A stretch of 64,000 nucleotides of DNA from Lasiosphaeris hirsuta (GCA_030549175.1 JAUKUA010000004.1:744001-808000); one strand, 5' to 3'. Numbered from the stretch's first letter, positions 22,151-34,791 are shown. Made by a program: numbers and translations. Notes: generated by a model not told the origin, from the letters alone.

Positions 22151-22590
22151 ATGCCGCATGAAATTCGTGAACAGCTGTATGCTGAAGAAGCACAGTATGT
22201 GGAACGGCAGAGGAAGCAGGGAGCCTCCCAGGCCGGCTACCCTCCGATTAATATAACCAACGTTATGCCCGCCCAGACGCCCCAGACCTCAACGCCGGAA
22301 TCTGGGGGGTTATTGTCTTGCGATCATTCTGCTCAACTGGGAATACTAGGACTCTGAGACATCGCCGTCAAGAGGTACTGTGGTTGGTAGTATTCATAGG
22401 TTGGTGATGAAGCCCTTAAGATGGAATATTGGAAAGCCTGTGACTTGACACTGGCCGATGGTCTGGACTTGGAAAACAAGTATATAAAGATCAAGACGCT
22501 GGTTTCTACATCGAAAATGGCGTGAAGAGGGGCATCGCGCGGCGGTTCGTCAGTGATATCGGGACGTGGGCTAAGCAACACAGCTTCTAG
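22151..22590 (+). pseudogene. RIP-mutated remnant of a dispersed fungal gene
   Basis: In one frame: IREQLYAEEAQYVERQRKQ, YPPINITNVMPAQTP, then after in-frame stops DIAVKRYCGW-YS-VGDEALK and ACDLTLADGLDLE. In another frame follows GVKRGIARRFVSDIGTW. I recall similar strings from uncharacterised repeat-associated fungal proteins but cannot name the family. The stops are TGA where Arg (CGA) and TAG where Gln (CAG) would fit, both C-to-T. A small indel breaks the frame before GVKRG. Not functional. Confidence 0.5.
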
Positions 22591-22648
22591 GATGCAGGCG
22601 GTTGGCTAGACGAGGCAGTCTTTTCAAATGTAAAGTACTATGTATACT

Positions 22649-23627
22649 CTACGACTCTTCAATACAAAGCCCAACGTGGCGGAAATGTCCGGCTGTACTT
22701 GATTCCCTTGCTCCCACGGTATTAACATACCATTCTAGGAACGTGCCAAAGTCTTGGTGCGGAAGATCTCCGTGATCCTGCCAATTCCGCTTAATGAAAG
22801 CCTTCAACTCCGCAAAAAAACTCTTCAATCGGGTTTAAATCTAGCAAATAAGGTGGTAAATAGAGAAGCTTCACTCCGGCTACAGCGCAAAGCTAATCAA
22901 TTCTGTCAGAACAATAGAATAAAGCATTATCCAATATAAGAACCGATTTAGGTTCAGGCCACTTCCCACAGTAGGGCAAGAGCTGCTCAATAAAGGCTTC
23001 AAATACGACACTGCCCGTTGATCCCTGAAATACTTGGGCGAGGACGATACCATCCTGCGTGTATGCTGGGAGGATATGGTACCTTCGACCGCGGTGGAAT
23101 CAAGCAATTCGGACTGGTGATACTCCTAAGGGAGACCACCCAGTACGTCTAAATCCAACCCGCTTGTCGCATCCGGATTCGTCAATGTAAACCAAGTGGT
23201 AGGAGTGGAAGTCGGAGAGATTGTGGAGGTAAAGGTCTCGCAGCTCTGCACTTCGTTCTTGCGCAATACGACGGGCGGTTTTCTTGGACCAGCCTACTCC
23301 CTTTAGAGCTCTGCTGATGCTATGAGTTGTCACTAAGATATCGAACTCGTCCCAGAGGAACACAACCATCTCGTCCTGGTGCATATGTGGCTTCTCGATC
23401 AACCAGTCGCATAGTGCGCACAGCATGGGCGGCGTGATGCTTTTAGGGCGCCCAGCCCCATTCACCGGGGCTTTACTTGCTCCAAAGCACCAAAGGTTTA
23501 TTCCAATGGTGCGGACAGAGCGCGTACTGCAGCCAGCTACGCTGGCGGTCTGAACATCGGTCAGCGAATTACTCAGGATCATGTCTCGAATCTGATCATG
23601 ATGAGAGAGCGGAAGATTGGGCGCCAT
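22649..23627 (-). pseudogene. Tc1/mariner (DD34E-type) transposase, broken
   Basis: The frame starts MAPNLPLSHHDQIRDMIL with a helix-turn-helix, then LVYIDESGCDKR (first catalytic Asp), VLILDNALFY (second Asp) and LDLNPIEEFF (Glu), ending WYVNTVGARES and CIEES. It is cut by TGA at about 23100 (RIA-FHRGRRYH, CGA to TGA), by TAG in DRID-LCAV, and by an extra T in the T-run after PIEEFF. No terminal inverted repeats were found, so element limits are unknown. Dead copy. Confidence 0.88.
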
Positions 23628-23639
23628 ATTGATGAGGAA

Positions 23640-24398
23640 TCGCTCTCATAGATATCCCGGTCACCAATACGTAGGGGTGTCTTCATTCGCTGGAGCGAAA
23701 TGAAAGAGGATAGGAAAATTCTTACTATAGTCTTCTTTTTCCAACTAATCGTCTTACGGTAGTCACACAGAAGGTACCACCACTGGCGGTAGGTAAGATC
23801 CTTATTAACCCATTTATGTAACTGTTCGATGAACGATGCGTCGTCATTCTACTTAAAACTAACCTAACCTTTTGTAACTACTTCCTCTAATGACTTAATA
23901 TCCTATATTATCACAGAACACTCAGCCTACGGTATGACGTGGAAGTATTTGTCTAAGCCAGACTGGGCGGCAAATAGGCTGGCATAGGCCGGGAGATCAC
24001 GTATACTGTTGAGCTGGGGGGATCCATGACTAAAAGGATCTCACGAGCTGGTACGAGGCGTGTCCCGATGTAGAAGGTTAAGTCGAGGTTCCGGATCATA
24101 TAAGCCTCGTCAAAAGTAACGTGGCCTATCTCGGGCCACTTAGCCACTTTGAGGAGGTCTTCTGGGAACTATCCTAAGCTGATATAATATATACGATGAC
24201 ATTGGGTCTGTATCCGGTCCCGGTTTTGGGTATACCACTGTAGGATGTCACGGCCACTCTTGAGTTTTAGGCTTTCGAAATATTGGCGCAATATTTATGT
24301 ACCCTTTTTTTCGAACGAGATGGTCTAGCGTCGGTCCTGGGCAGACCCACTCTCGGTTTCGACGTCAAGATCCACACTGGCCGGATCGAAAATACCAC
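23640..24398. other. AT-rich degenerate sequence between transposons
   Basis: No intact gene. A short minus-strand stretch at 23953-24147 (WPEIGHVTFDEAYMIRN) might be a retroelement scrap, but no motif supports this. Confidence 0.35.
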
Positions 24399-24400
24399 TA

Positions 24401-24469
24401 AGTTAGGTGGGGGGGTAACGGAACGGCACTGCTCTAGAACATTCTGTAAAAGCAGGGGCCACAACCAAC
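24401..24469 (+). repeat. Left TIR of pogo-like element 2
   Basis: Starts AGTTAGGTGGGGGGGTA; about 64 of 69 bases match the reverse complement of 26197-26265. Confidence 0.9.
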
Positions 24470-24550
24470 CCTCAATATTAAAAGCTCATAACTCAACCAA
24501 TTCTTTTCCAATTTTCTTCATCTTTTCATCATTCCTTTCCTCTTTCAATA

Positions 24551-26164
24551 GAGATTCAATGTACCGAAGAAGACCTCCGCAAGGCTTACGAAGAAGCCGT
24601 CAGAACGTGTCGACTACGCAAGGTCGCGTGTAAGTGGAACATTCCACCTTCCACCCTTTACAACCGTCTCCATGGCTCACTACCTCGAAAGGTTGCTCAT
24701 CAAGACAAACAAAGGCTTACGTAGGCCCAGGAGGAACGTTTGGCTAACTGGGTTCTTCTTCAACAAGCTTTAGGGGTCTCCCCTACATATGCACAGATCA
24801 GGGAGCTTACACGCCGCATCCTGGCTGAAAGGGGGGGCCCTCGACGACTTAGAAGGGGGTAGTGCCGCGCCTTTATTAACCGTAATCTAGTTTTAAAGAC
24901 CTAGAGAGCCAAGAGGGTCGATTTTACTCGTATCAACAACGCCACGGAGTTAACAATTCGGCCTTGGTTCAACCACTTCTAGATATTAGCTATTAAAGTG
25001 ATCAAGCCAGAGAATCGCTGGAATAAGGACGAGTCTGGTATTATAGAAGGCAGGGGGACTAATGGCCTTGTTGTTAGAAGCCGTACCTTCAAGGCACTTT
25101 AGAAGAAATAGCCTGGAACCCGTACGTAGACTACTTTTGTAGAGTATATCTCGGCGACCGGCCGTTACCTCCCCTCCCTGGTTATTTTCAAAGGAAAAAG
25201 TATGTAACAACAATAGTTTCCTTTAGATATGAAGCCATTTAAAGACTAGTACTTCACAGCAACTAAAAATAGGTAGACTATCGACGAGACAAGCCTTAAA
25301 TGGCTAAAATATATATTTATACCCTCAACTAAACCGGCCGACCCCTCTGAGAAACGACTCCTTATTATTGACGGCCACGGCAGCTATACAACCGTTGATT
25401 ATATGTGGGAGGCATTTATAAATAATATCCACATCATTTATCTACCTTCCTATACCTCCTACGTCCTCCAGCCTCTAGATTTGGTTGTATTTAGCCCTCT
25501 AAAGCGTATTTATCGTAAACGGCTCGAAGATCTTCTCGCCAATATCTTTGACGACTTATCTGTTGTTAGAAAACGTACCTTTCTAGAGTGTTACCAGATT
25601 TCACGTACAGAAATAATTACTTAGAGTAATACTAAGTCTAGATAGCTAGTATCTAGCCTCTGGCCCTTGAATGTAAAGAAGCCCCTGATGAGTCTACTCC
25701 TCCTCAAAAATTCTAACGTCCCATGTACTTCTGGGGTTATATAAGTTACTCCAGAGGTCCACACGCTCCGTATACCAATTCTGGAGGATTATGGAGATGA
25801 TCAGGTACAATAGAGGACTCCTAGAAAGGCATACGATTACGTGGCGTAGGCGAGAGAGTTTATACATATCATCAAGGCAATGCCAAGGGACAGGCTCTTC
25901 CTCAGGAAGGTTGGCAAGGCTTTAGATGAACAGGCCTTTGAACTGGCTATTAGCAAACGAAAGATCGAGAGTCTAGAGCACTGTCTTGAAGAGATGAGGG
26001 CCCGGAAGAGGAAGAAGGTCGAGGAAGATCCAAATACGACCTTTGCGAATATCCAGACTATTCGTAAGGCTCAGAGAGCTGTGGGACGTCCTACAGAGGA
26101 GTCGGAAGATACGGAAGAAGCAGAAGATTCAGGGGATATCGAAGATTGTATTGAAGTTTTGTAG
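24551..26164 (+). pseudogene. RIP-degraded pogo-family transposase
   Basis: One frame runs from CTEEDLRKAYEEAVRTCRLR (helix-turn-helix, CKWNIPPSTLYNRLHG) through RWNKDESGIIEG (first catalytic motif), KRLLIIDGHGSYTT (second) and YLPSYTSYVLQPLDLVVF, to a C-terminal basic coiled coil. It carries a dozen or so in-frame stops, almost all TAG. These fit CAG (Gln) or TGG (Trp) changed by C-to-T on one or other strand, for example where relatives have WFP and GWT. No large frameshift is seen between the HTH and the DDE motifs. Strong RIP signature. Confidence 0.88.
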
Positions 26165-26196
26165 AATAGAAGGATTTGCCGTCTTTTGTTTGGGGT

Positions 26197-26265
26197 GTTG
26201 GTTGTGGCCCCGGCTTATACAGAATGTTCTAGATCAGTGCCGTTCAGCTACCCCCCCACCTAACT
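26197..26265 (-). repeat. Right TIR of pogo-like element 2
   Basis: Inverted partner of 24401-24469; followed by TA. Confidence 0.9.
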
Positions 26266-26267
26266 TA

Positions 26268-27399
26268 CCTTTAGGGATACACTCTCCTCGGGATATTTGC
26301 TTCATGATCGGTCTAAATGCCCCTCGAGTCTAAAAGTGCGAACCTTGGTGAACTCTGTGGCCATAACACATTGTGTGCTGGGGTGGGAAGGAAGGAGCGG
26401 AGGCAGAGAATTAAGGCAAACGGAGAACGTGCATTGAGATGAAAACCCGGTGTTGAAGCTTACGTTTGGAGTTTTTGCTCATAGCTTAAAGGTGGCCATG
26501 TTGCGTTTGTAGGATGAAAAAGGAGTTGATACCCATACTGTATATACTCCATTTGGTCAAAGCGCCACACCACCTCAACCTCTGTTTTCAGCCAGTCATT
26601 CTTTCTTATACCAGCCCAGCATAATCAGGAACGATCTGTGGGTGTCAGTGTCACGGCCTGAACTGTGGAACCTAGAGGTCACGTGGAATCCAGAGAGGAT
26701 GCACCCAATCAGTGGAAACCAAGGCTCACCCAATCAGGGCGTACTCAATGGGTCACGAATGGGATACCACTGGCTGCCGTTTAACCTCCTCCGTCAATGC
26801 TTAGCTTAACCCTAACCGTTGACGGGTCACATAGCTTCGTAAAATAAAATAAAAAGACCGAGATTTCGTCCCTAGATCAGCAGGGGACCAGTCTTTCCAG
26901 CTCAGTTACATCCCATTTTCGGGGCTTTGTATCCTGTCTTCTCAGCCTCCGAGCTTCCACTTTTGGCATACTTTATACATAAGAGAAGGACTCATGGGAG
27001 AACTCGGGATCCCATCCGCTCTCCCATAGATAAGCCAGTGAGGGTCAGACTAGTGTTTGGGTCGGTGAAGACCAGCGAATCCCTGGTTTTGTATGTATTT
27101 TTGCTCCACTCTTCCCCTCCCTTTGGGGCTTCCAATTTGGAAAACAAACGCATAGCTGTTTTGGTAAAGTGTGACCCCCCATTGCCCCAAACTTGACGCC
27201 GGTCCTTTGAGCGTGAAGTCGACAAGCTCATTCAAGCTCACATTCCAAACAGAGCTTACAGCTGCACGATGTTACCGACCCTCTCTGCTCCATTTCTATT
27301 ATTCCACAATTGATCGAGCCCCAGATTCCGTTCTGATCCAAAAATTGCATTAGGATTTAGAAGACTGAACAATAAACATGTCCACTCAATACAAGTCCA
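26268..27399. other. Intergenic, 3' of the ABC transporter
   Basis: About 1.1 kb with no gene recognised. It holds two CCAATCAG boxes near 26707 and 26735 and an A-rich TATA-like run near 26840. This looks promoter- or LTR-like, but no matching gene or LTR partner was found. Confidence 0.4.
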
Positions 27400-30300
27400 T
27401 CACCCACTCCTCGGGGTGCTCACTCCTGACGTCGAACGTGACGCCTCCCCAGACCGCGCCCCGACCGGGCCAGTCCTGACAATCCGGCCCTGGTCCAGCA
27501 CAACCTCCCAGTCCGCATCCCTCACCGCCTCTTTCTTATGCGCGATCGTAATCACCGTGCTTTCCTTCAGCTCCTCCCGCAGCAACCGTTGTATGTACCC
27601 AGCCGTAGTCGCATCGATTGACGCCGTGGCCTCATCCATGATGACAACCGGACTCCTTCGCAGGATCGCTCGGCCCAGCCCAATAAGCTGCCTCTGGCCC
27701 TGGCTCAAGTTCTTGCCACCCGCGTCGACGGGGCTGTCGAGGGTGAACTCTCGCCCGGACGGCCCATCGCGGCCGCTGGAAGAGGAGGGACTCTCGCCTG
27801 AGCTATTCGCACCCGCAAGTACGCGCGCCAGAACATCCGCACGCTCAGCCTCCCCCCGCTCGCCGAGGGGGTCGAGGTTATCCCGCAAGGTGCCAGGAAA
27901 GAGCACTGGGTCCTGCGCGACAAAAGTGATGTTGCGGCGCAGAGCGTGCTTGTCGACGTCAGCAAGGTCAATGGCGCCGATACTGATAGATCCGCCAGTG
28001 CCTGCGTCTGGGTGGAGAGTGCCGAGGAGACTGAGCGCGAGGGTGCTCTTCCCAGACCCCGTGCGACCGGTTACGGCAACGTTGGCGCCGCCAGGGATGC
28101 GCAGGTTGACATCCAACAGGACGGGGTCGAGACCAGGTGCGTAGCGTAGCGTGACGTTCTCAAACACGATGTCGTCTCCAAAGTGCGGCCACGAGGCAGG
28201 CGGCTTCAGCTTGCCCAGGGGCTCCTGGTCAAGGCTGAGCAACTCCACCACACGCTCGACGCTGACGAATTGCATCTGCATCTCTCCATAGCGGCGGCAC
28301 AAGCTATGTGTGCTCACCACAAAGTTGCTCGCCGCGGCCAGCACGAAGCCAACAGTTCCGCCCGACAGACCCGACATGATCGCTGTGACAGTCAGCGCAA
28401 ACGTTGTCAGCGCTGAAATCATCTCGAAGCGGTACTGTAGCCATGCTTGCAGAGACCAGTAGATATGATCCATCTTCTGGAATGCATCCGTCGTGGCGAC
28501 GATGCGTCGCTGGAAATGCACTGCAGCGCGAAACGCGCGCACCGTCGTCAAGCCCTCAACAAGGGTGCCGAAGTTAGACATGAGGGGCGACAGCGACACA
28601 GTCTCAAGCCGCCGCAATGATTGCGAAGTTGGCAGGAAGCGGTCGAAAATAAGAACAAACATTGCCGTCATGGCGATGCTCAGCACCAGGAAAAGGGGCG
28701 TTGCTGTGGCGATGACGGCGATTGACGATAGCCACCCGATCGAGTACCATGCCACCTGCATCAATTGGCCCGCGATCTGCCCATCCACGGTGCTCATGTC
28801 GGAGGTGAGACGGTTCATGAGCCTGCCAACGGGCGTCACGTCGTAGAAGCGAAACGTCGCGTTGCTGACGCGGCTCATGGCCTGTTCAAACAGGTTCTTG
28901 CCCGCCTTGTAAACGATAATGACGAGCGCGATTTCCGAGAGAGCCTGCGTGAGCATTTGAACCATGGAAATCGCCAGGAACCACCAGAGCCACGGGCGGA
29001 CGTCGACGCTAGGAGAGGGCAAGTGCCTCCCCAGGTCAATCCAGCCTGCTTTATCTGCGTGCCGAATTCCTAAGCCCGGTTCCTGGAGAATTGACTGGTG
29101 CAAGTTGACCGTGGTGTGCATCATCAATGGCTCGGGGTTGCCATACTGCTCACCCCACTCCTTCAGGAACCAAAAGTACCCAACTCTGGCTACCCGAAAG
29201 AGCACAAACAGTGAAATCATCACCCCCCACCAACGCAGCTGTCCGGCCTTGACATACTGCCAGTACACCGAGGCCATGACACCTCCGTGGACGCGGTGCT
29301 CCTCCTCGATGAACTTGTCGGGGATGACTTCATTGTCGCCGTCGTCTGTCTTTTTAGCGGGTGCCGTGACGGTAACGAGGTGTTCCAGCTCTTCCTCGTT
29401 GTTTTCCAACTCTCCTTTATTTAGCACTTCGATGCGACCCCCCTCAAACACTTCAACCACCTGCTCGGAGTACCGCGTGACAATATCCACGCGATGTGTA
29501 ACTAAAATGACTAACCGCCCCGCTGTCAGGAGCGAGTCCTTCTCCGCAAACAGATTCGACAAAATGTTCGTTGCCGTGTGATGATCCAAAGCTGCGATCG
29601 GATCATCCAACAACAAAATCCTCGCTCGGCTGTAGAGGGCTCTCGCTAGGCCCACGCGCGCCTTCTGACCGCCTGATAGTCCAACGCCATTTTCACCGAT
29701 CAGGGTAAGATCTTTCGCCCTGAACTTATCCAAATCGTCTCGAAGACAGCACGCATCAATGACGCTGTCGAATCTTGTCTTGTCATACGGCGCGCAAAAC
29801 AGAATATTCTCTCGAATGCTCATGCTCTCCAACCATGCCGTCTGCGCGCAGTATCCAATCATTTCATGTGGTATTGTCTTCTCGCCGCCGAGCTGATCAA
29901 GTTCGCCCAAAATGGCCTGCAGCAGCGCCGTCTTACCAGCGCCAACTCGGCCACAGACAACCGTTAGTCCAGGCTTGCATACAACCGAGACATCGCGCAA
30001 CACTTTGCGCTGAACGCCTGGCCACGAGAAGGAGGCTCCCCTTAAGGATATCTTCAAATCCCCTGACGGTGGCTCATTTCCCCCCAACTCAATATCGTCT
30101 AGATCTTCCTTATCCGGCTCGAGCATGAACTGTTCGATACGGGCCATGGAGACCCTCGCATTCAACAACACGGTGATCATGTCGGGCAACTCTCTGAGAC
30201 TTGTCTGCAGCATGCTGAAGAAGCCCAAAGACGGAAAAGCAATGTCTACCGTCAACGGCTTCCCAGATATCATGGTGTAGGCCAGGAAACCGGCCACAGG

Positions 30301-32112
30301 GAATAGATACGCTGCCAGCGAGTTGACGGTTGAAATTCCCAAGGCAATCATGTTCCGCGTGACGCGCTTGGTCAGCTCAGCCCGGCGCGTCTCCATGATC
30401 TGCTCTAGCCACGCACCCTGCCAGTCGTACCAACGCAGATGACGAATCGACTCGACGAACTGACTGGTGCGCTGGAGCTTGGCATCGGTGATGGTACGGC
30501 GCACGCGCTCGACGGCGAGCAGCGCCCGCATGAGAAAGACGTTGATTCCCATACCCATAAGCAGGATAGCAACGCCCGAGAGCGAAGCCGGACCCAGGAT
30601 ACGCCAGATGAGCACGACTGAAACGACAAAATAGAGGGGTTTGGTAGTGATGTTGGGGAACTCCCAGAAGCGCTGGGCAACTTCGTAGACGTCGTTGCGG
30701 AGCAGATTGAGAATTTTTCCTGTTGACGCAGGCGAATCCGGGTCTTCAGCCGGGGGCGGCGGAGCCTGCTTCGCCTTGTCCCGTCCTCGAAAGCATGATG
30801 CAATCCAGCATAGTTTCGAACGTGTAGACTTATTCGGATCTGCGTCGTTGTTTATTCCGGACTCATTGTCTGCGAGGGTCGTCGAGGCCGAGGAAGCATC
30901 CGTCGGCAACTCAAGAGCTCCTTCGGCCGGCTTTGTGCCCTCAATTTGACTGTTCGGGAAAGTGAATGCCTTGCGCCGAAGGGTTTTCTCGTATATCATA
31001 GTGATCATCTCTCCCCTCGACCGCTCGTAGTTGCGTCGCTGATACCAGAGGTTGAAGATGCCGGACTGCGCCCTGACCAATCTTCCAAAGAGGGTCAAGC
31101 CGGCATAGACAAGGGCAGTCCTTGGGTCCGGGACATCGGCAGTCAACGCTGTGAGGAGCTGTTTGAGAAAAAGGGGCTCGACCAGCTCAGCGGACGTCTC
31201 CAGGACGCCCAAGGCCGTGGTGAGCAGGAGATCGAGCCCGTTGGCCTTGGCTAGCCTCCAAAACACTGTGCCGGGCAGCTCCCTAAAGAGCTCGTGAAGC
31301 CGGCTGTGCTGAAACTCATAGGGCAGAAACCAGACGTCCTCGTCGTGGAGCTGTCTCTGGTAGCCGCTCTTTATCAAGGGGGCCATCCACGAGACTGTCA
31401 TCCACTGCCAGAGCGTGACGAGGTCCTCGGGGCTGCGGTCCTTAGACGTTGGCTCGTCAAATGGCCTGCCAATTCCGACGGTATCTAGCAGCGGGTCCCG
31501 CATGGGCATGTTGGCCATGAGTATTAGAGAGGCCAGTGGAAATAAGATCCCGCCCGTCACCGCAATGGCGCCCGTTGCGCCTTTAGCAAAGCCAGGAACC
31601 ACCGCGGCCATGGCCAGCTCCGTGAGGAAAAGGGTGCTGTTGATGATGAAGACGGCCCCCGGAGTCGTTCTTGGACGCTCAATAATAAGGATAATCGCAG
31701 AGACAACCTAAAGCCTTGTCAATAAGCGGCTCAGGGGGGTAGAGCCAAGTCGACTTACACATGGCAAAACGGGTATCAAGGACCGCTGTACATCCCCGTC
31801 TCCTGGCCATATCACAGCACCAGCACCGCCGAGGAGAGCGGCGGTAATGGTATAGACCAAGACGCCGATAGTCCCGGCGGTCCAAACCTTGCTCCCTCGT
31901 CGGGACTGGCTCTCGCTAGCTTCCCCATTATCCAACGGTGTAAAGCTCTTCTCCTCGACGGCAAATTTATACAGCCATATGGGGCGGCGGTGCCAGACCG
32001 GGGCGAGCCCGTAGCGGAGCACGGCAACGGCAAGCGCCATCCACAGGGGGAGGTGCCCGACGATACCGAGACATTGTGGCCCAAAGGTCGCCTGGGTAGG
32101 AATCTGCGACAT
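27400..32112 (-). CDS. ABCC-type (MRP/YCF1-like) full ABC transporter
   Basis: Exons 32112-31759 and 31707-27400 give 1,553 residues from the ATG at 32112 (MSQIPTQATFG). An in-frame ATG at 32229 would add 39 residues with poor coding character. The intron 31708-31758 (GTAAGT...TTTAG) joins LIPVLPC to VVSAIILIIERPR inside a membrane helix. N-terminal TMD0 helices precede two ABC units. NBD1 has Walker A GRVGAGKT near 705, LSGGQKARVGLARAL and ILLLDDPIAALD. NBD2 has GRTGSGKS near 1,330, LSQGQRQLIGLGRAI and VVIMDEATASID. Asp for the catalytic Glu in NBD1 and Glu in NBD2 is the ABCC asymmetry. It would export conjugates, bile-acid-like compounds or drugs, at the vacuole or plasma membrane; the substrate is unknown. 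Confidence 0.95.
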
Positions 32113-33717
32113 TGATGTGGCGTCAGTTGTCGAATAATCGTGGTGGCTTTTGGGGGGCACGAGACCGAGGGGCGAGGTGTGACAGCTTGACAGGAAAGGA
32201 GGGGTACGATAAAAGGGGAATTTAGCCATTCAGCGCTGTGGTTGGTGCTTCACATGTATCTAAGCGGCACAGTCCCTTCCATCGATGTTCTCGCTCGTTT
32301 TGCCATCGGAAAAAGGAGGGGAAAGGAGGGGCAAAGCAGACTCGCGATCGAAATCTCAAATCTCGAACTGCATGGCACACAGTGTCAAAACGGAGAACAG
32401 TACTCACCCAAAATTGCTCGCAGCAGCTGTAGCAAGGCCACAGGCGCTCCCAGCCAGGCACGATTGAGACCATGGTGTCGCAGAGAACAAAATGGAGCGA
32501 TGTTAAAAAAACGTCGTGGCCCACCTGGAGGGCGACCTGAAGCATGGGGCGAAGGAAATATAACCCACAAACATCGGAAGGGGACCAACAAACCAAAATG
32601 CCTTGTCAGGAGCCGCCTGACCACTCTCCAGGAATGGAGGGGGAGGTCAGAGCGGCGGGGGGGGTGCAAGCCGCAACCTAAGCGCAAAAAAACCAAAAGA
32701 TAGGGAAGATGAGGCGCAGAAAGCGGTCAACTTATCGCACAAGCTAGACATGCAGGTACAAAGACGTCCGGTCAATGAGATGGAGATGCGCATTCCACTC
32801 GCGGAAGATAAGTGGGGGGTTGCTAGCTGCCGTGTTCATCAGGGCTTCTTCTGCCTGCAAAAAAACCGGTACCCGGTGCAGCTCGCAATCGGGGCTTGCA
32901 GATTTCTACTGCTCCCATCATCATGCTAGTCGTTCCTCTATTCCAGCCTCCTGGAAAAGGAAAAAAAGTCTGAAAACTGGCAGTGTCATCTGATGCATCC
33001 CATGCGGCTGGTGCGACTGGCGCATCGAGAAGAGACATGCGGTGAGAGTCTTGGGAGCCAAGAGGGCCTAACGAGAGCCTGGCCCACGAGCAACGCACTC
33101 CATTGACCGATCCGCACATCAGATCCCAACACGCCCGATCTGAGCGGCGGCAACCGACTCGCAGATGACCGCTTTACTGGAACCAGGGAAGCCGGCTGCG
33201 TATGATACCGGAGCTGCGTGCAGACGGATGCAACGGCGACTGCAATGGCGACTGCAATGATCCTGCATGCCTCTCGGTTCCGTGCCTCGCTTCTGCGCTT
33301 TCTGTAGCCGCTCTATGGTCTCGACGGTTTTGTTTCGGTCGACTCCCGTCGTGAAGAAGTTTGCTCGTCGGGTACGGTACTCCAACTCGAAATCTCTCCA
33401 TTCAGCTTGCTGCATATGCACCGTCTCTCTCCCGTTGGTATCTGGCTGGTAAAATGACCAAACCACACGACAAAGAGTCGGCACCTAGCACCCCGTCCGA
33501 GCGAACAAGCATGTTAGCATTCCCTACCATAAAAAAAACCCATCCTTGAAACCCCGGAAGCCCATTGCGCCTCCATGAACGCCGCCCAATGATCGCCATG
33601 CACTTCGCAACGTAGTTGTACATGTACAGATGAGACCTACCGCACTCTTGGCGGTATGTTGATGATTTTGGCCGCTTGCCGCCCCGACGCTCCATCCCCC
33701 CGCAGGACAAGTTCTCG
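32113..33717. other. Intergenic, between ABC transporter start and surface-protein gene
   Basis: About 1.6 kb including the ABC promoter. A minus-strand frame at 33119-33484 contains a charged helical stretch (EWRDFELEYRTRRANFF) but matches nothing I know and has no support as a gene. The rest is low-complexity with no features. Confidence 0.4.
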
Positions 33718-34791
33718 TCACCCTGATGGCCGTCCCGCCGGCTGGGACGGATAACTGATGTTGACAGACTCCCGCCCAGCCCCATAATATATCTGCCCAC
33801 TGGCCGGCGGCCCGACGGGCTCCCCTGCCATCTCAACTGGCGGCATTACCCCTGGTGCTTCAACCAGGATTTGGTTCGATCCCGCCAGCTCGTAAAGCTG
33901 TGACTGGCGAGCTAATGAGTACTGTGCAGGCGGTGCAGGCGGTGGCGCTAACTTCGTTTGCGGCGGGGGATCATCCCCTGGTAAGCCTGAGTAGGCGAGG
34001 TCGTAGGGCGTTTCCCAGTTGAAGGCGCTGTTGCGATACTCTGGCGGGGTTGTTGACGGCCTCCACTTTGCGTCCTTTGGCCATTCACCCACACCAGCGC
34101 CCGTATACGGGCTATTTTCCAGATCGAGTGCGCTTGTCTTGGCCGGAGTGGGCAGAAACGTGTGAATGGACGCTCCATGATCCTGAGGCAACATTGGGTG
34201 CGACTCTTCACCATCTTTCCTCCTTCTGTAGCGTAGTAGGAAGAGCAGCAGCCCAGCAAGCATGGCTATCCCTGCAACAGACGACCCCGCGATGATCCCT
34301 ATTCTTGCTCCCTTCAATAGCCCCTTATTCTGGTTCGACAATCCCTCCGAGTTCTCCCCATCAACGGCGGCCGGCCTTGTTGTCGACGCCGCAGCGGTTT
34401 TGGCGCTTGAAGTCGCGGAAGTTGCTGTTGGTTGGGTTGCCGCCAGAGAGCCGGTGAAGCCTGCGGCAGACATATACTGTGCCTCGGCAACATTGAGAGG
34501 CGTCTTCGAGTCAAAACAGGCCTGCTTCATTGTTTGGTAGACGCTCGAGAGATCGGAGGGGTCCGAGCTCCCAAGGCATTTCGCCGTGTTCGTAACAAAA
34601 TTACCGCCATTGCTACATAGGCATGAATTTGTCGCGGCGACTGTTTCGGTTGCGCAGTTGGAAGAATTGGATGTTTGGTACATGCAGTCTTGCGCGTCGA
34701 GCGGGTAGAAGGAGAAATCGATAACTGTCGCAGCTACGCTCGACAGCGAGATGAGTAGGGCAGCCGACGGCGACGCGAAGCCACGCATCAT
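33718..34791 (-). CDS. Single-pass surface protein, Cys-rich ectodomain and Pro-rich tail
   Basis: Single exon of 357 residues from the ATG at 34791 (MMRGFASPSAALLISLSSVAAT). The open frame runs farther upstream, but only this start gives a signal peptide. The ectodomain has six cysteines within about 70 residues (DC, NC, SCLC, KC, AC), then a Thr/Ser/Ala stalk that is likely O-glycosylated. One membrane helix follows (GIIAGSSVAGIAMLAGLLLF), then RYRRRKDG and a disordered Pro-rich cytosolic tail. The layout resembles fungal WSC/Mid2-type wall sensors or CFEM-like receptors, but six cysteines are too few for a classic CFEM (eight), and no WSC motif was recognised. Function unknown. Confidence 0.8.
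   Translation of the reverse strand: MMRGFASPSAALLISLSSVAATVIDFSFYPLDAQDCMYQTSNSSNCATETVAATNSCLCSNGGNFVTNTAKCLGSSDPSDLSSVYQTMKQACFDSKTPLNVAEAQYMSAAGFTGSLAATQPTATSATSSAKTAAASTTRPAAVDGENSEGLSNQNKGLLKGARIGIIAGSSVAGIAMLAGLLLFLLRYRRRKDGEESHPMLPQDHGASIHTFLPTPAKTSALDLENSPYTGAGVGEWPKDAKWRPSTTPPEYRNSAFNWETPYDLAYSGLPGDDPPPQTKLAPPPAPPAQYSLARQSQLYELAGSNQILVEAPGVMPPVEMAGEPVGPPASGQIYYGAGRESVNISYPSQPAGRPSG

Larger units (their letters stand above)
24401..26265 (+). mobile_element. pogo/Fot1-like DNA transposon 2, inactive (1,865 bp)
   Basis: Imperfect terminal inverted repeats of about 69 bases with about 5 mismatches (24401-24469, 26197-26265) are flanked by TA (24399-24400, 26266-26267). The interior encodes a decayed CENPB-DDE_1 transposase. 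The TIR sequence differs from those of elements 1 and 3, so this is a different family. Confidence 0.93.

Noticed and set aside
26649..26908. Solo LTR starting TGTCACGG and ending GTTACA, with CCAAT and TATA-like boxes
   Set aside because: Flanks (GTCAG versus TCCCA) show no target duplication, and no second copy exists in the window.
32112..32229. Upstream ATG for the ABC transporter at 32229
   Set aside because: The extra 39 residues (FPFYRTPPFLSSCHTSPLG) look like translated leader; the ATG at 32112 fits ABCC N-termini better.
33119..33484. 121-codon minus-strand frame with charged helix
   Set aside because: No homology recalled and no splice or start evidence; possibly 3' untranslated sequence.
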